A stretch of 64,000 nt of DNA from Aestuariivivens sediminis (GCF_022662105.1 NZ_JAKMCP010000003.1:248001-312000); one strand, 5' to 3'. Positions 1 to 9,327 are shown, counted from the stretch's first letter. The notes: generated from the sequence alone by a model not told the origin. Numbers and translations: made by a program.

Positions 1-78
1 AGTACCTGCTGTTATGGGATTTTAAAAGAAGAATGGGAAGACCTGAAACGTTCTGTTTTTAAGGACTTTAACTTCTAA
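1..78 (+). CDS. C-terminal end of an unidentified protein (partial)
   Basis: Frame 1 is open from the first base to a TAA at 76-78 and gives 25 residues ending in LKRSVFKDFNF. The gene begins outside the window. The tail is charged and has no motif I recognise, so no function is offered. It converges with the minus-strand gene that ends 7 bases downstream. Confidence 0.45.
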   Translation, partial: STCCYGILKEEWEDLKRSVFKDFNF

Positions 79-85
79 ATGATCA

Positions 86-472
86 TTAAGGATTCAAAAA
101 ATCACCTGATTGAATTTGTTCAAGGTCAGTGATCGGCTGGTTGTAAAGATAGACCCAGCAATTATAAACGGTTTTGCTTTCCAGAAAAACCTCCATAATA
201 TGCCTCTTGTACAAGCCTTCATCAATACCTTCATAGCCATCTAGTACCTCAAGTACCTTCTGTGCGTTGCTCATTCTGTAAATACGGCCAAAAACTTTAT
301 TCTTCCCCTGTTTAATAGCTATGGCTCCGGGATACCAATCCACCATATACAATTTACCCGGGAAATACCCCTTACCAACATATTCTGAATGCGTCTCTAA
401 AAATTTAGACATAGCATTGTTAACATCACTCAATAAGGTGCCATAAACAAATAAATAATTTGTGCTGTGCAT
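86..472 (-). CDS. Gamma-glutamylcyclotransferase-like (AIG2/GGCT fold) protein
   Basis: A protein of 128 residues, the usual length for the bacterial GGCT-like family. The N-terminal YGTLL motif (about residues 10-14) forms the substrate loop of this fold. LDGYEG near residue 80 supplies the conserved acidic residue that acts as general acid/base in family members. Relatives release 5-oxoproline from gamma-glutamyl amines or amides, but the bacterial substrate is usually unknown. It is soluble and cytoplasmic, with no signal peptide. The start is the ATG just before the conserved YLFVYGTL stretch. A pxpABC 5-oxoprolinase set lies about 7 kb away, which is suggestive only. Confidence 0.8.
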   Translation of the reverse strand: MHSTNYLFVYGTLLSDVNNAMSKFLETHSEYVGKGYFPGKLYMVDWYPGAIAIKQGKNKVFGRIYRMSNAQKVLEVLDGYEGIDEGLYKRHIMEVFLESKTVYNCWVYLYNQPITDLEQIQSGDFLNP

Positions 473-489
473 GAATAAAATGGTTTTAT

Positions 490-678
490 CTATTTACTGG
501 AAGAAATCCAACGGTCTATCTTTTCTTCCAAAAGCTGCAGTGGTACACAACCGGTTTCCCATATTTGCTGATGAAATTCCTTAATATCGAAGGATTCACC
601 CAAGGCTTTGACAGACCTGGATCCTAACTCACTAATCTTAAATTGACCAATTTTATAGGATAAGCGTTTATATTTCAT
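490..678 (-). pseudogene. C-terminal remnant of a DUF885-family protein
   Basis: The 62 residues match the extreme C terminus of DUF885 proteins (normally near 550-600 aa, often lipoproteins): a YKIGQ-K-I-EL block, a LG-FDI-FH block and a final PLQLLEEKIDRWI. The ATG follows an in-frame TAA five codons upstream, and I found none of the rest of the domain, including its catalytic-type motifs, in the flanking DNA. I read this as the stub of a deleted gene, not a functional small protein. The reading frame is still intact, so the loss may be recent, or the stub could be an annotated hypothetical in relatives. Confidence 0.6.
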
Positions 679-996
679 ATAAATAGCCTTTTAATAACCT
701 CAAGTTTATTATAGATTACACCTCTGTGTGATCCATAAAGATAATTAAATTTATATTGTTATATACTTCTGTGTAATTGGTCAAGTGTCTTCAATAAACC
801 CGTTTCAACACGTATTTTAAGCGAGGATTACTGTCGCATGGCCCACCTTCATTTTAACTGATATGAAAACCCTGTTTTCAAATTCTTAAACTGACCAAAA
901 GTCAGCAATAATCTATAGTTAACGGACATTTTGTCTGATACAATATCATGGTAAGGTTATTGAATTATTCATGTAAGAGAAACTAAAATTTGCATT
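679..996. other. Intergenic region upstream of clpB
   Basis: This 318-base AT-rich gap separates the DUF885 stub from clpB. It should hold the clpB promoter. I find no exact TAnnTTTG element, no CIRCE-type inverted repeat and no further DUF885 coding sequence. Confidence 0.4.
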
Positions 997-3603
997 ATGA
1001 ATTTAAATAATTTCACTATAAAATCACAAGAAGCCATACAGCAAGCACAGCAGATTGCTCATGGTTTCGGACATCAACAAATTGAAAACGAACATCTCTT
1101 TAAAGGGGTTTTTGAGGTTGATGAAAATGTATTGCCCTTCCTCCTAAAAAAACTGAATGTAAATGTCTCCATCCTTCAAAAAGCCTTAGATAAACAATTG
1201 GAAAGTTTTTCCAAGGTATCCGGCGGAGAAATTATGTTTTCAAGAGAAGCTGTAAAAACATTCAATGAGGCCAACATAATCGCAAAAAAAATGAAAGACG
1301 ATTATGTCTCTATTGAACATTTGGTTTTGGCTATTTTTAAATCGAATAGCAAAATAGCACAAATGATGAAGGATCAGGGTGTTACAGAAAAAGGCTTATT
1401 TGCCAGTATTGATGAACTAAGGCAAGGAGACCGAGTGACATCCCAAAGTCAGGAAGACACTTATAATGCACTAAACAAATATGCCAAAAACCTGAATCAG
1501 CTTACCAGAGAAGGCAAACTCGACCCGGTTATTGGACGCGATGAGGAAATTAGAAGAATTCTTCAAATATTATCCCGTCGTACCAAAAACAACCCCATAT
1601 TAGTGGGTGAACCGGGAACAGGTAAAACAGCTATTGCCGAAGGCCTCGCACACCGTATTGTAGATGGTGATATACCCGAAAACCTGAAGGAAAAGCAAAT
1701 TTTCGCATTGGATATGGGGGCATTAATAGCCGGTGCTAAATACAAAGGAGAATTTGAAGAACGCTTAAAAGCCGTCATTAAAGAAGTTACAACCAGTAAT
1801 GGCGATATTGTCCTGTTTATTGACGAGATCCATACCCTTGTTGGTGCCGGAGGCGGACAGGGCGCTATGGATGCTGCCAATATTTTAAAACCTGCCCTGG
1901 CAAGAGGTGAGTTGAGAGCCATAGGTGCTACCACATTGGATGAATACCAAAAGTATTTTGAAAAAGACAAGGCATTGGAACGTCGCTTCCAAAAGGTCAT
2001 GGTGGATGAACCGGATACTGAAAGCGCCATATCCATCTTAAGGGGTATCAAAGAAAAATATGAAACCCATCATAAAGTACGCATTAAAGACGATGCCATT
2101 ATTGGAGCAGTAGAATTATCGCAGCGTTACATCACCAATCGGTTTTTACCGGACAAAGCCATTGACTTAATGGATGAGGCTGCCTCAAAATTGCGCATGG
2201 AAATTAACTCGAAACCCGAGGAACTGGATGTTTTGGATCGAAAGATTATGCAGTTGGAAATTGAAATTGAAGCTATTAAAAGGGAAAAAGATGAAAGCAA
2301 ATTAAAATCACTTCGATCGGACTTAGCGAACTTTAAAGAACAACGCAATGAGATAAATGCCAAGTGGAAAAGTGAAAAAGAAGTTGTAGACAACATCCAA
2401 AACACTAAACAAACCATCGAGAATTACAAATTGGACGCCGAAAAAGCCGAGCGTGAAGGCGATTATGGTAAAGTAGCAGAATTGCGCTATGGCAAAATCA
2501 AAGAAGCGCAAGAACAGCTTGAGCACTATCAATTGCAATTACAGGAGCACGCTGAAAACTCCCTCATTAAGGAAGAGGTAACTTATGACGATATTGCTGA
2601 AGTAGTCGCCAAATGGACAGGCATTCCAGTAACCAAAATGTTGCAAAGCGAACGTGATAAATTGTTAAAGCTTGAAGACGAATTGCACAAACGCGTTGTA
2701 GGTCAAGATGAAGCCATCGAAGCCGTTAGTGATTCTGTGAGACGAAGTCGTGCAGGTTTACAAAACCCTAAAAAACCTATAGGCACCTTCCTGTTTTTGG
2801 GAACTACGGGTGTAGGTAAAACAGAATTGGCCAAAGCATTGGCAGAATATTTGTTCGACGATGAAAATGCCATGACCCGCATAGACATGAGCGAATATCA
2901 AGAGCGCCACGCAGTGAGCAGATTGGTTGGTGCACCTCCCGGATATGTGGGTTATGATGAAGGTGGACAACTCACGGAAGCCGTGAGACGGAAGCCTTAT
3001 TCCGTAGTCCTTTTGGACGAAATAGAAAAAGCACACCCCGATACCTTTAATATCCTTTTACAGGTATTGGATGAAGGTCATTTGACAGATAATAAAGGAC
3101 GTGTGGCTGATTTTAAAAATACCATAATCATTATGACTTCTAACTTGGGTAGTCATTTGATTCAAGAACGATTTGAAGCCACGAAGGATATTGATTCGGC
3201 AATAGAAACGGCAAAAGTGGACGTTTTAGGTCTATTAAAGCAAAGCATAAGACCCGAATTTTTAAACCGTATTGACGATATCATAATGTTTACGCCATTA
3301 ACAAAAGCCAATATTAAAGATATTGTTGGTTTACAACTTAAGGAAATTACCAAAATGATCGGTCAACAAGGAATAACCTTTGATGCCACCAATGAGGCAG
3401 TTGATTATCTCTCCGAAAAAGGTTATAATCCTGAATATGGAGCCAGACCTGTAAAACGCGTGATTCAAAAAGAGGTCCTGAATGCCTTGAGTAAGGAAAT
3501 TTTAGCCGGTAAAGTAACAACAGATAGTATCATTTTATTGGATGCCTTTGATGATAAACTTGTTTTTAGAAATCAGAGTGACCTGGTGAAGGAAGAACTA
3601 TAA
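997..3603 (+). CDS. clpB: ClpB, ATP-dependent protein disaggregase
   Basis: A Hsp100/ClpB chaperone of 868 residues, full length for the family. It has the paired-repeat N domain (about 1-145) and a first AAA+ module with Walker A GEPGTGKT at 204-211 and a Walker B ending in FIDEIHTL. A charged middle coiled-coil insertion (about 405-530) separates ClpB from ClpA/ClpC. A second AAA+ module has Walker A GTTGVGKT at 602-609 and LLDEIEKAHPD. The GYVGYDEGG pore loop is present. The hexamer threads aggregated proteins, working with DnaK. It is cytoplasmic and normally heat-inducible. It is a single gene ending in a clear terminator. Confidence 0.98.
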   Translation: MNLNNFTIKSQEAIQQAQQIAHGFGHQQIENEHLFKGVFEVDENVLPFLLKKLNVNVSILQKALDKQLESFSKVSGGEIMFSREAVKTFNEANIIAKKMKDDYVSIEHLVLAIFKSNSKIAQMMKDQGVTEKGLFASIDELRQGDRVTSQSQEDTYNALNKYAKNLNQLTREGKLDPVIGRDEEIRRILQILSRRTKNNPILVGEPGTGKTAIAEGLAHRIVDGDIPENLKEKQIFALDMGALIAGAKYKGEFEERLKAVIKEVTTSNGDIVLFIDEIHTLVGAGGGQGAMDAANILKPALARGELRAIGATTLDEYQKYFEKDKALERRFQKVMVDEPDTESAISILRGIKEKYETHHKVRIKDDAIIGAVELSQRYITNRFLPDKAIDLMDEAASKLRMEINSKPEELDVLDRKIMQLEIEIEAIKREKDESKLKSLRSDLANFKEQRNEINAKWKSEKEVVDNIQNTKQTIENYKLDAEKAEREGDYGKVAELRYGKIKEAQEQLEHYQLQLQEHAENSLIKEEVTYDDIAEVVAKWTGIPVTKMLQSERDKLLKLEDELHKRVVGQDEAIEAVSDSVRRSRAGLQNPKKPIGTFLFLGTTGVGKTELAKALAEYLFDDENAMTRIDMSEYQERHAVSRLVGAPPGYVGYDEGGQLTEAVRRKPYSVVLLDEIEKAHPDTFNILLQVLDEGHLTDNKGRVADFKNTIIIMTSNLGSHLIQERFEATKDIDSAIETAKVDVLGLLKQSIRPEFLNRIDDIIMFTPLTKANIKDIVGLQLKEITKMIGQQGITFDATNEAVDYLSEKGYNPEYGARPVKRVIQKEVLNALSKEILAGKVTTDSIILLDAFDDKLVFRNQSDLVKEEL

Positions 3604-3975
3604 TAACGCCCTAACCCGGTGTAACAAAAGTGAAAAAAAATCGTCTATTAGTTAATTGGTTGGTTAGTTTGAAAAGCAACGTCAATCTCAGTTTTGGGAC
3701 GCGTTGCTTTTTATGTTTATCGACGAACAAATTCATATTTTCGACGAAATGCATTTTATAAAGACAAACTGCAATAATTTGAAAACAAACCAGTTAAGCG
3801 ATATGAAATAAAATAATTCCACTATTGCTTTAAGATAGAATAGTACTTACCATTAATTTTTTATATTTTAGTTTTCGAGTAAAGCCCCAAACTCTACTCC
3901 ATTCCCTTTTTTTTTGTTAAACCGTTTTTTTACATATATAGCTGTGTAAACAAACAAAAAACCTACTTAATAGCA
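3604..3975. other. Intergenic region between clpB and the first deoC
   Basis: A gap of 372 bases. It contains the clpB terminator at 3672-3711, followed by about 260 bases of AT-rich sequence in which I see no gene. The promoter of the deoC/deoD genes should lie in the last 150 bases, but no exact TAnnTTTG element stands out there. Confidence 0.4.
3672..3711 (+). terminator. Rho-independent terminator of clpB
   Basis: A perfect 10-bp inverted repeat, AAAAGCAACG at 3672-3681 and CGTTGCTTTT at 3702-3711, with a 20-base loop and a T-rich end. It lies 70 bases after the clpB stop on the same strand. Confidence 0.8.
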
Positions 3976-4632
3976 ATGAATATATTTAAACACATTGATT
4001 ATTCCCTTTTAAAATCTACCACAACCGAAAGAGAAATTATCGATTTTTGCCATGATGCTAAAGACAAAAGACTCAATAGTATTTGTGTGAACAGCTCCTA
4101 CGTAGCTTTAGCAAAACAATTACTTAATAATACCCAAGTAAAAATTTGTACGGTGGTCGGTTTTCCATTGGGAGCCATGTCAACCGAAGCCAAGGTCTAT
4201 GAGGCAAAAAAGGCCATTAAAGATGGAGCGGACGAAATTGATATGGTCCTGAATTTAGGATTCTTAAAAAGCAAAAATTACGTATCCGTATTAAAAGACA
4301 TAACCGATGTAAAGCTTGCCATAGGAGATGTACCTCTGAAGGTGGTTTTAGAAATTTCAGAGCTTAGCAAAAATGAAATTATTAAAGCTTGTGAAATTTG
4401 TCTGGATACTAAAGTCGATTACATAAAAACCTCAAGTGGCTTCACAAAAAGCGGTGCAACACTAACAGGCATTAAAATGATAAAAAAAACCATTAAGAAT
4501 AAAATTAAAATTATAGCATCCGGCGGAATAAATGATATGGAAACCGCAATTAAATATTTGGAAACGGGAGCACATCGGGTTGATATATCCCATATGATAC
4601 AAATAGACGATCAATTACACGCCTTTTCTTAA
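3976..4632 (+). CDS. Degenerate deoxyribose-phosphate aldolase paralog (DeoC-like)
   Basis: A DeoC/LacD-fold protein of 218 residues, closely similar to the intact DeoC encoded next door (shared VVGFPLGAM, ADEIDMV and KTS-GF blocks). The Schiff-base lysine is kept in YIKTSSGF. The second active-site lysine, in KASGG of the neighbour (Lys201 in E. coli), is isoleucine here (KIIASGG). The phosphate-binding GTSSG loop is replaced by DISHM, and IDHTLL reads IDYSLL. It probably cannot carry out normal deoxyribose-5-phosphate cleavage and may be regulatory, act on another substrate, or be decaying. A terminator separates it from the next gene. The ATG start fits the family. Confidence 0.85.
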   Translation: MNIFKHIDYSLLKSTTTEREIIDFCHDAKDKRLNSICVNSSYVALAKQLLNNTQVKICTVVGFPLGAMSTEAKVYEAKKAIKDGADEIDMVLNLGFLKSKNYVSVLKDITDVKLAIGDVPLKVVLEISELSKNEIIKACEICLDTKVDYIKTSSGFTKSGATLTGIKMIKKTIKNKIKIIASGGINDMETAIKYLETGAHRVDISHMIQIDDQLHAFS

Positions 4633-4666
4633 AACTGTCTTTTAATCTACAACTCATTTATAAATT

Positions 4667-4698
4667 GCCGGTTTTATTTTTTTAAAACCGGCTTTTTT
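4667..4698 (+). terminator. Rho-independent terminator between the two deoC genes
   Basis: A perfect 10-bp stem, GCCGGTTTTA at 4667-4676 and TAAAACCGGC at 4683-4692, with a 6-base loop and a run of six T. It lies 35 bases after the first deoC-like gene. It implies that the second deoC has its own promoter. Confidence 0.92.
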
Positions 4699-4732
4699 AT
4701 GTCCCACATTAATATAATTTAAATAAAGTTAA

Positions 4733-4740
4733 TACCTTTG
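4733..4740 (+). promoter_or_regulatory. -7 promoter element of deoC
   Basis: TACCTTTG matches the Bacteroidota -7 consensus TAnnTTTG exactly and sits just after the terminator, where a new promoter is needed. No good -33 TTG is visible. It includes the in-frame TTG at 4738, which therefore lies upstream of the predicted transcript start. Confidence 0.55.
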
Positions 4741-4767
4741 GATATCAGCATTTCAATTCGTAAAGTT

Positions 4768-5436
4768 TTGATACAACTTAATACCTATATTGACCATACC
4801 CTGTTAAAAGCAACAGCAACTAAACAAGATATTATAGAACTTTGTGAGCAAGCCAAGAGGTATAAATTCCATGCTGTTTGTGTAAATAGCGGCTATGTTG
4901 CATTGGCAAAGGAGCAGCTAAACAACAGTAGTGTAAAAGTGTGCAGCGTTGTAGGTTTTCCCCTAGGAGCTATGGCCACTCAGGCCAAGGTTGCTGAAAC
5001 CCAAGAAGCCATAAAAAACGGTGCGGATGAAATTGATATGGTAATTAATGTCGGGTTATTGAAAAGTAAGGATTTTGATGGCGTATGGAGAGATATCGAA
5101 GCGGTAAAGTGTATCCTACCTAACCATATCTTAAAGGTTATCCTGGAAACCTGCTATTTAGAGGAATTGGAAATTATAAAATCCTGTGAACTGGCCGTAC
5201 AATGTGGTGCCGATTTTGTTAAAACCTCAACGGGTTTTGGACCAGGTGGTGCCCGATTTGAAGAAATAACGATTATGAAACGTGTTGTAGCCCAAAGCGG
5301 TACTAAAATTAAAGCTTCAGGAGGCATTAGGGATACCGAAACCGCCCTGAAATACATTAATATGGGTGTTGCCCGTATAGGAACCTCCTCAGGCATTGAA
5401 ATTGTTTCAGGAACCATATCAAAATCAGACTATTAA
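4768..5436 (+). CDS. deoC: Deoxyribose-phosphate aldolase
   Basis: DeoC (about 222 aa) splits 2-deoxyribose-5-phosphate into glyceraldehyde-3-phosphate and acetaldehyde in deoxynucleoside catabolism. The class I aldolase residues are intact: ADEIDMV (Asp102 equivalent), the Schiff-base lysine in FVKTSTGF, the second lysine in KASGGIRD, and the phosphate loop GTSSG near the C terminus. I use the TTG at 4768, giving a protein that starts IQLNTYIDHTLLK as relatives do. The in-frame TTG at 4738 lies inside a -7 promoter element. deoD follows 65 bases later, so the two probably form one nucleoside-salvage operon. Confidence 0.93.
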   Translation: MIQLNTYIDHTLLKATATKQDIIELCEQAKRYKFHAVCVNSGYVALAKEQLNNSSVKVCSVVGFPLGAMATQAKVAETQEAIKNGADEIDMVINVGLLKSKDFDGVWRDIEAVKCILPNHILKVILETCYLEELEIIKSCELAVQCGADFVKTSTGFGPGGARFEEITIMKRVVAQSGTKIKASGGIRDTETALKYINMGVARIGTSSGIEIVSGTISKSDY

Positions 5437-5501
5437 ATTAATCACCTATATCATGTTCATTAGACAAACCTTTAACTTGTTATCCAAAATCAATACAAGT
5501 A

Positions 5502-6200
5502 ATGAGTGTACATATTGAAGCCAAAAAAGGAGATATAGCGGAAACCATTTTACTACCCGGGGACCCCTTACGTGCCAAATGGATTGCTGAAACTTTTTTA
5601 AAACATCCATCCTGTTTTAATAAAATCAGAGGCATGTTGGGCTATACGGGTGAATATAAAGGCAAACGCGTTTCTGTAATGGGTACCGGCATGGGGGTCC
5701 CCTCTATTTCAATCTACACCCATGAACTGATTAACGAGTATGGTGTTAAAAACTTAATTCGAGTTGGAAGTGCCGGGTCTTACCAAAAACATATTAAAAT
5801 TAGGGATATTGTACTAGCAATGGCGGCATCATCTAGTTCTGGTGTTAATGAATTACGATTTGGTGGCGCAGACTATGCTCCTACAGCCAATTTCGAACTC
5901 TTTCAAAAGGCTATAGAAGTGGCAAAAGAAAAACATATCTCTTTAAAAGCCGGCAATGTTTTTACTTCGGACGAGTTTTATGCCGATGACTTTGAATCCT
6001 ATAAGAAGTGGTCGAAATTCGGCGTGCTCTGTGTGGAAATGGAAACAGCGGGACTCTATACGGTTGCAGCCAAGTATAACGTTAATGCCTTGTCCATTCT
6101 TACCATCTCCGACTCATTGGTTACCGGAGAGCGAACAAGTAGTAAGGACCGTGAAAATACATTTAAAGAAATGGTTGAAATAGGGCTTGAATTAGCTTAA
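5502..6200 (+). CDS. deoD: Purine-nucleoside phosphorylase, DeoD type
   Basis: DeoD (232 aa) is the hexameric bacterial phosphorylase that converts purine (deoxy)nucleosides and phosphate to base and (deoxy)ribose-1-phosphate. Visible family blocks are [12 protein letters not shown] at the N terminus, GTGMGVPS, the phosphate-binding RVGSAGS, the sugar-binding VEMETAGLY and the catalytic aspartate in TISDSL. The product feeds, after isomerisation, into DeoC encoded just upstream. Its stop codon overlaps that of the convergent lipoprotein gene by a few bases, so no terminator fits between them. Confidence 0.97.
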   Translation: MSVHIEAKKGDIAETILLPGDPLRAKWIAETFLKHPSCFNKIRGMLGYTGEYKGKRVSVMGTGMGVPSISIYTHELINEYGVKNLIRVGSAGSYQKHIKIRDIVLAMAASSSSGVNELRFGGADYAPTANFELFQKAIEVAKEKHISLKAGNVFTSDEFYADDFESYKKWSKFGVLCVEMETAGLYTVAAKYNVNALSILTISDSLVTGERTSSKDRENTFKEMVEIGLELA

Positions 6201-6949
6201 TAGTCAGATACTTGAACATTGATATTAATTAATTCTACTTTTGAGAGTAAGTGCAAAGCTTTTTGTTCAAACAAACGATCCATAGCCATCAGATCTATAT
6301 TGCTTCCTTTAGGTTTATAATTGTTATAATCGACAAATCGAATGCCATTAATGTAACGCTCATTATAAGCTTCGCGAAAGCGGTAGCCGATTCCATCAGA
6401 TTCCGCATAAGAATACGCGATATAATCGGCTTTAAAGGTATCTGCGTTAATCCAATATACGAATACATCTTCAAAATCTTCACCACCGCCCTCCGCATTA
6501 AAAGTAACCTTTATTTTATGGTACTCTTTATCATTGATTTTTGTTTTGCCAATATAAGTTTTATTCACTGCGTCATCATTTAACCTATAAGGTAATACCG
6601 AAAAATAATGCACAGCATTAACGGATGATTTATATTTTACTGCCATGGTATCATGCAATTGAATCTTTTTTTGATTCCTATACCTTATAAAGTCATCCTT
6701 GCTATTTAAGGCGTCCACAATAGTATCGGAACCGACCAATGTGGTTCGGGTAAGTAAAAAATATCCCTTATCCCTTATGGCTTTATAGTGCCGGTCCCTA
6801 AAATCAAAATCAATGGTGGAATGCTCAAAGCGTTTACCACCAGAGACTTCAATAGATTTATTGATTATGGCATCAGCTTCCGGAAAATTATGATCGCTAC
6901 AAGCAAAAACCATAGTTATAAAGAATAGAACCACATGTAAACTTTTCAT
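6197..6949 (-). CDS. DUF6503-like lipoprotein of unknown function
   Basis: A protein of 250 residues that begins with a short hydrophobic signal ending in VFAC, a type II signal peptide with the lipidated cysteine near residue 17. The rest is a soluble, beta-rich domain with many aromatic residues (for example FDFRDRHY and VYWINADTF). It resembles flavobacterial DUF6503 lipoproteins; this family name is my recollection and not certain. It should be anchored in the periplasm or outer membrane. No catalytic motif is evident. It converges with deoD and overlaps its stop, and its start lies about 60 bases after the end of pxpC on the same strand. Confidence 0.65.
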   Translation of the reverse strand: MKSLHVVLFFITMVFACSDHNFPEADAIINKSIEVSGGKRFEHSTIDFDFRDRHYKAIRDKGYFLLTRTTLVGSDTIVDALNSKDDFIRYRNQKKIQLHDTMAVKYKSSVNAVHYFSVLPYRLNDDAVNKTYIGKTKINDKEYHKIKVTFNAEGGGEDFEDVFVYWINADTFKADYIAYSYAESDGIGYRFREAYNERYINGIRFVDYNNYKPKGSNIDLMAMDRLFEQKALHLLSKVELININVQVSDY

Positions 6950-7011
6950 AAAACCCTATTTATATCTCGTGAAACTACAATTTCCCCTCCAACAAGACTC
7001 TTAATCTTTTC

Positions 7012-7863
7012 TTAAATGTTTATCCGTTTAAATTTAATACGATTACCTGTAAACTTCTGACTTAAAATGTCAATGGCATTTTCCTTTAATTGCAATACTC
7101 TAGGATATCCCCCTGTGGTTTGACAATCCCGCATTAAGATAATTAATTGCCCTTTTGGGGTTAATTGCACCGTTCCCGGTAGCACTGGTGATGTAATGAT
7201 GGCTTTTATAGAATTCTCAAGGGGTTCTTCCAATTGATAGGCCATTCTATTATTGTTATTGGAAATAATATGGGGTTTAGAAAATAATTTTTCTTGCTGG
7301 TTTTTGGAAAGAAGATTAAATTCCGGCCCCTCAAACACCTCAATACGCTCCTTATTAATATAAGCTTTGTGAACACGTAACACTGCATATTTTTTATCCG
7401 TCACCCCGTCTTTTTGTGCAAAAGGCAGTTCGCTACCTTTTGATATTACAGAATTAGTGGTAATGCCTTGATACATACTATAACTATCCATAACATGTTC
7501 AGTTTTAAACCCGCCAAAAACTGCAAGATACCCCCTAAAACCGCGTATTGATTTGCCAAAATTCAAAACATCCCCTTGAGTAATAGCAATGGCTTTGTTT
7601 ATACCTAATGGCAATCCATTTAATCTGGCCTCCATATCCGCACCAGTAATGCAAATTTCGGTTTGTTCAAAGAATTGTAAGACAGGACCAACCATAGTCA
7701 TTTCCAAAACAGGTGCCTCTTTAGGATTCCCTAAAAGAGCATTGGCCATGGAAGCTGCGTACCAGTCCATAACCCCAGAAATGGGTACTCCATATTGCAG
7801 GTAATTATAGCGTCCAAAATCCTGTATGGTGCTATAAAACCCGGGATTTAAAACTTTAATCAC
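7012..7863 (-). CDS. pxpC: 5-oxoprolinase subunit PxpC (KipA/YbgK family)
   Basis: PxpC (about 283 aa) is one of two subunits that, with PxpA, perform ATP-dependent hydrolysis of 5-oxoproline to glutamate. Family blocks are PGFYSTIQDFGR, YGVPISGVMDW and MRDCQTTGGYPR near the end. The best start is the GTG at 7863, giving VIKVLNPGF; this overlaps pxpB by 8 bases and so supports translational coupling. A start at 7905 would add 14 residues that match nothing and lie wholly inside pxpB. The gene is the last of the pxpA-pxpB-pxpC run. Confidence 0.93.
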   Translation of the reverse strand: MIKVLNPGFYSTIQDFGRYNYLQYGVPISGVMDWYAASMANALLGNPKEAPVLEMTMVGPVLQFFEQTEICITGADMEARLNGLPLGINKAIAITQGDVLNFGKSIRGFRGYLAVFGGFKTEHVMDSYSMYQGITTNSVISKGSELPFAQKDGVTDKKYAVLRVHKAYINKERIEVFEGPEFNLLSKNQQEKLFSKPHIISNNNNRMAYQLEEPLENSIKAIITSPVLPGTVQLTPKGQLIILMRDCQTTGGYPRVLQLKENAIDILSQKFTGNRIKFKRINI

Positions 7864-8587
7864 GGAACACCTCACTTTCCAACTGATAGACCCCGGCGTC
7901 AACAAGAGTCTTAATGTTATGATATTGCTTCAAGGATACCGGAACAAACAAAAGTTTATCTCCAGGTTTTGCAAAACAAGGTTGTTCCTTGGATACATCA
8001 AAAAAATTAACCGGTGAGTTGCCAATAATATACCATCCCCCCGGGCTTCTCAATGGATAAATACCGGTTTGTTCACCACCAATAGCCACAGCTCCTTTTT
8101 CAATTTCCATACGAGGTGTACCTTTTCTAGGCATAAAAAGGGATTTATCCAATCCGCCTAAGTACAAAAACCCAGGTAGAAAGCCAATAAAATACACGGT
8201 ATAAACCACATTAACATGGCGATCAATGAGCTCCTGAATAGTAAACTTCTTTTCCTGTGAAAGCTCTTGTAAATCTGCACCAAAGGTTTGGTCATAACAT
8301 ACGGGAATCCTCCAGAGCGTTCGCGTCATTTTGGTTCGAGAAGATTTTGTAAGGTATATGCTGTGAAGCACCTCACTTTCCGCTTTAAATTTAAAATTTA
8401 AATATTCATAATTTACTAATATTGAGCTATATGCATGGGTAATATGAACTGTTGAATCCCTATAATGCTTTTCAATTTTCTGTTTAAAATAAAGCACATC
8501 ATGCAAAAGTTTTTCATCAATTAAAGCCGGCCATTCAATAAGAATAGACCGTTCACCAAATTGCTTATAGGATAATTGATACCGCAT
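7856..8587 (-). CDS. pxpB: 5-oxoprolinase subunit PxpB (KipI/YbgJ family)
   Basis: PxpB (243 aa) pairs with PxpC in the 5-oxoprolinase complex; the Bacillus homologue KipI is known as an inhibitor of KinA. Typical blocks are the N-terminal GERSILIEWP, the central GFLPGFLYLGGLD with PRKGTPR, and GGEQTGIYPLRSPGGWYIIG. The ATG overlaps the pxpA stop by one base (TAATG), and the 3' end overlaps the start of pxpC, so the three genes are tightly coupled. Cytoplasmic. Confidence 0.94.
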   Translation of the reverse strand: MRYQLSYKQFGERSILIEWPALIDEKLLHDVLYFKQKIEKHYRDSTVHITHAYSSILVNYEYLNFKFKAESEVLHSIYLTKSSRTKMTRTLWRIPVCYDQTFGADLQELSQEKKFTIQELIDRHVNVVYTVYFIGFLPGFLYLGGLDKSLFMPRKGTPRMEIEKGAVAIGGEQTGIYPLRSPGGWYIIGNSPVNFFDVSKEQPCFAKPGDKLLFVPVSLKQYHNIKTLVDAGVYQLESEVFRD

Positions 8588-9327
8588 TATAGGACCTGAA
8601 TCTGTTTATTCGCCAGGCGTTGCCTTACACTTTCCAACAAATGAATTGCATTTGGAGTATCTCCATGAACACAAAAAGTATGGGCCTGAATAGGTATATT
8701 CTTTCCATTAACCGTTTTAACCTTTTTTTCCTTAACCATTTTGTAAATGTGGTGAAACATGGCATCGGCATCTTCAATTAAGGCATTGGGCTCTTGTCTG
8801 GAAACTAAGCTTAAATCGTCGTTATAATTCCTGTCAGCAAACGCTTCATAAATAATGGGAACGTGGTTTTTAATAGCCAAATCCGCTATAACCGATCTAT
8901 ATGGTACATAAAGGTAAACGGGAAACGCAAAACTTTTCAACAATTCAATGATAACCATTGCCGTATTTTGGTCTTTAGCAATTATATTGTAAAGGGCTCC
9001 ATGGGGCTTAATGTGATGTAAACTTACGTGCGCCTTATCCAAGTTCGCAATAAGCCGACAAACTTGATCTTCGAGTGATTTAAATAAGGCCGCGTAAGGC
9101 ATATCCATAACAGCCCTGCCGAAATTTTCCTTATCCGGAAATGAGGGATGGGCTCCCACTTTAACGCCATGTGTTTTTGCCAATGCAATTACGCGTTCCA
9201 TAGTTTCATCATCTCCCGCATGCCCTCCGCATGCAATATTACAGGAAGAAATAAGCGGAATCAACAGGTTTTCGTTGTCCAAACCTTCTCCCACATCAGC
9301 ATTAATGTCGATAATAGATGTATTCAA
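8587..9327 (-). CDS. pxpA: 5-oxoprolinase subunit PxpA (LamB/YcsF family)
   Basis: PxpA (246 aa) is the LamB/YcsF-family subunit that opens the 5-oxoproline ring. Diagnostic blocks are DINADVGEG at the N terminus, SCNIACGGHAGDD, VGAHPSFPD, HIKPHGALYN and CVHGDTPNA near the C terminus. It is the first gene of the pxpABC run. A 143-base gap separates it from the upstream NRAMP-like permease on the same strand, in which I find no clear promoter, so the permease and pxp genes may share a transcript. Confidence 0.96.
   Translation of the reverse strand: MNTSIIDINADVGEGLDNENLLIPLISSCNIACGGHAGDDETMERVIALAKTHGVKVGAHPSFPDKENFGRAVMDMPYAALFKSLEDQVCRLIANLDKAHVSLHHIKPHGALYNIIAKDQNTAMVIIELLKSFAFPVYLYVPYRSVIADLAIKNHVPIIYEAFADRNYNDDLSLVSRQEPNALIEDADAMFHHIYKMVKEKKVKTVNGKNIPIQAHTFCVHGDTPNAIHLLESVRQRLANKQIQVL

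Noticed and set aside
1563-2051. Minus-strand open frame of 162 codons inside clpB
   Set aside because: It lies antisense within strongly conserved clpB coding sequence and its translation resembles no family. The same applies to the shorter antisense frames at 2127-3353.
7864-7905. Longer start for pxpC
   Set aside because: The 14 extra residues lie entirely within pxpB and do not match PxpC. GTG at 7863 gives the typical N terminus.
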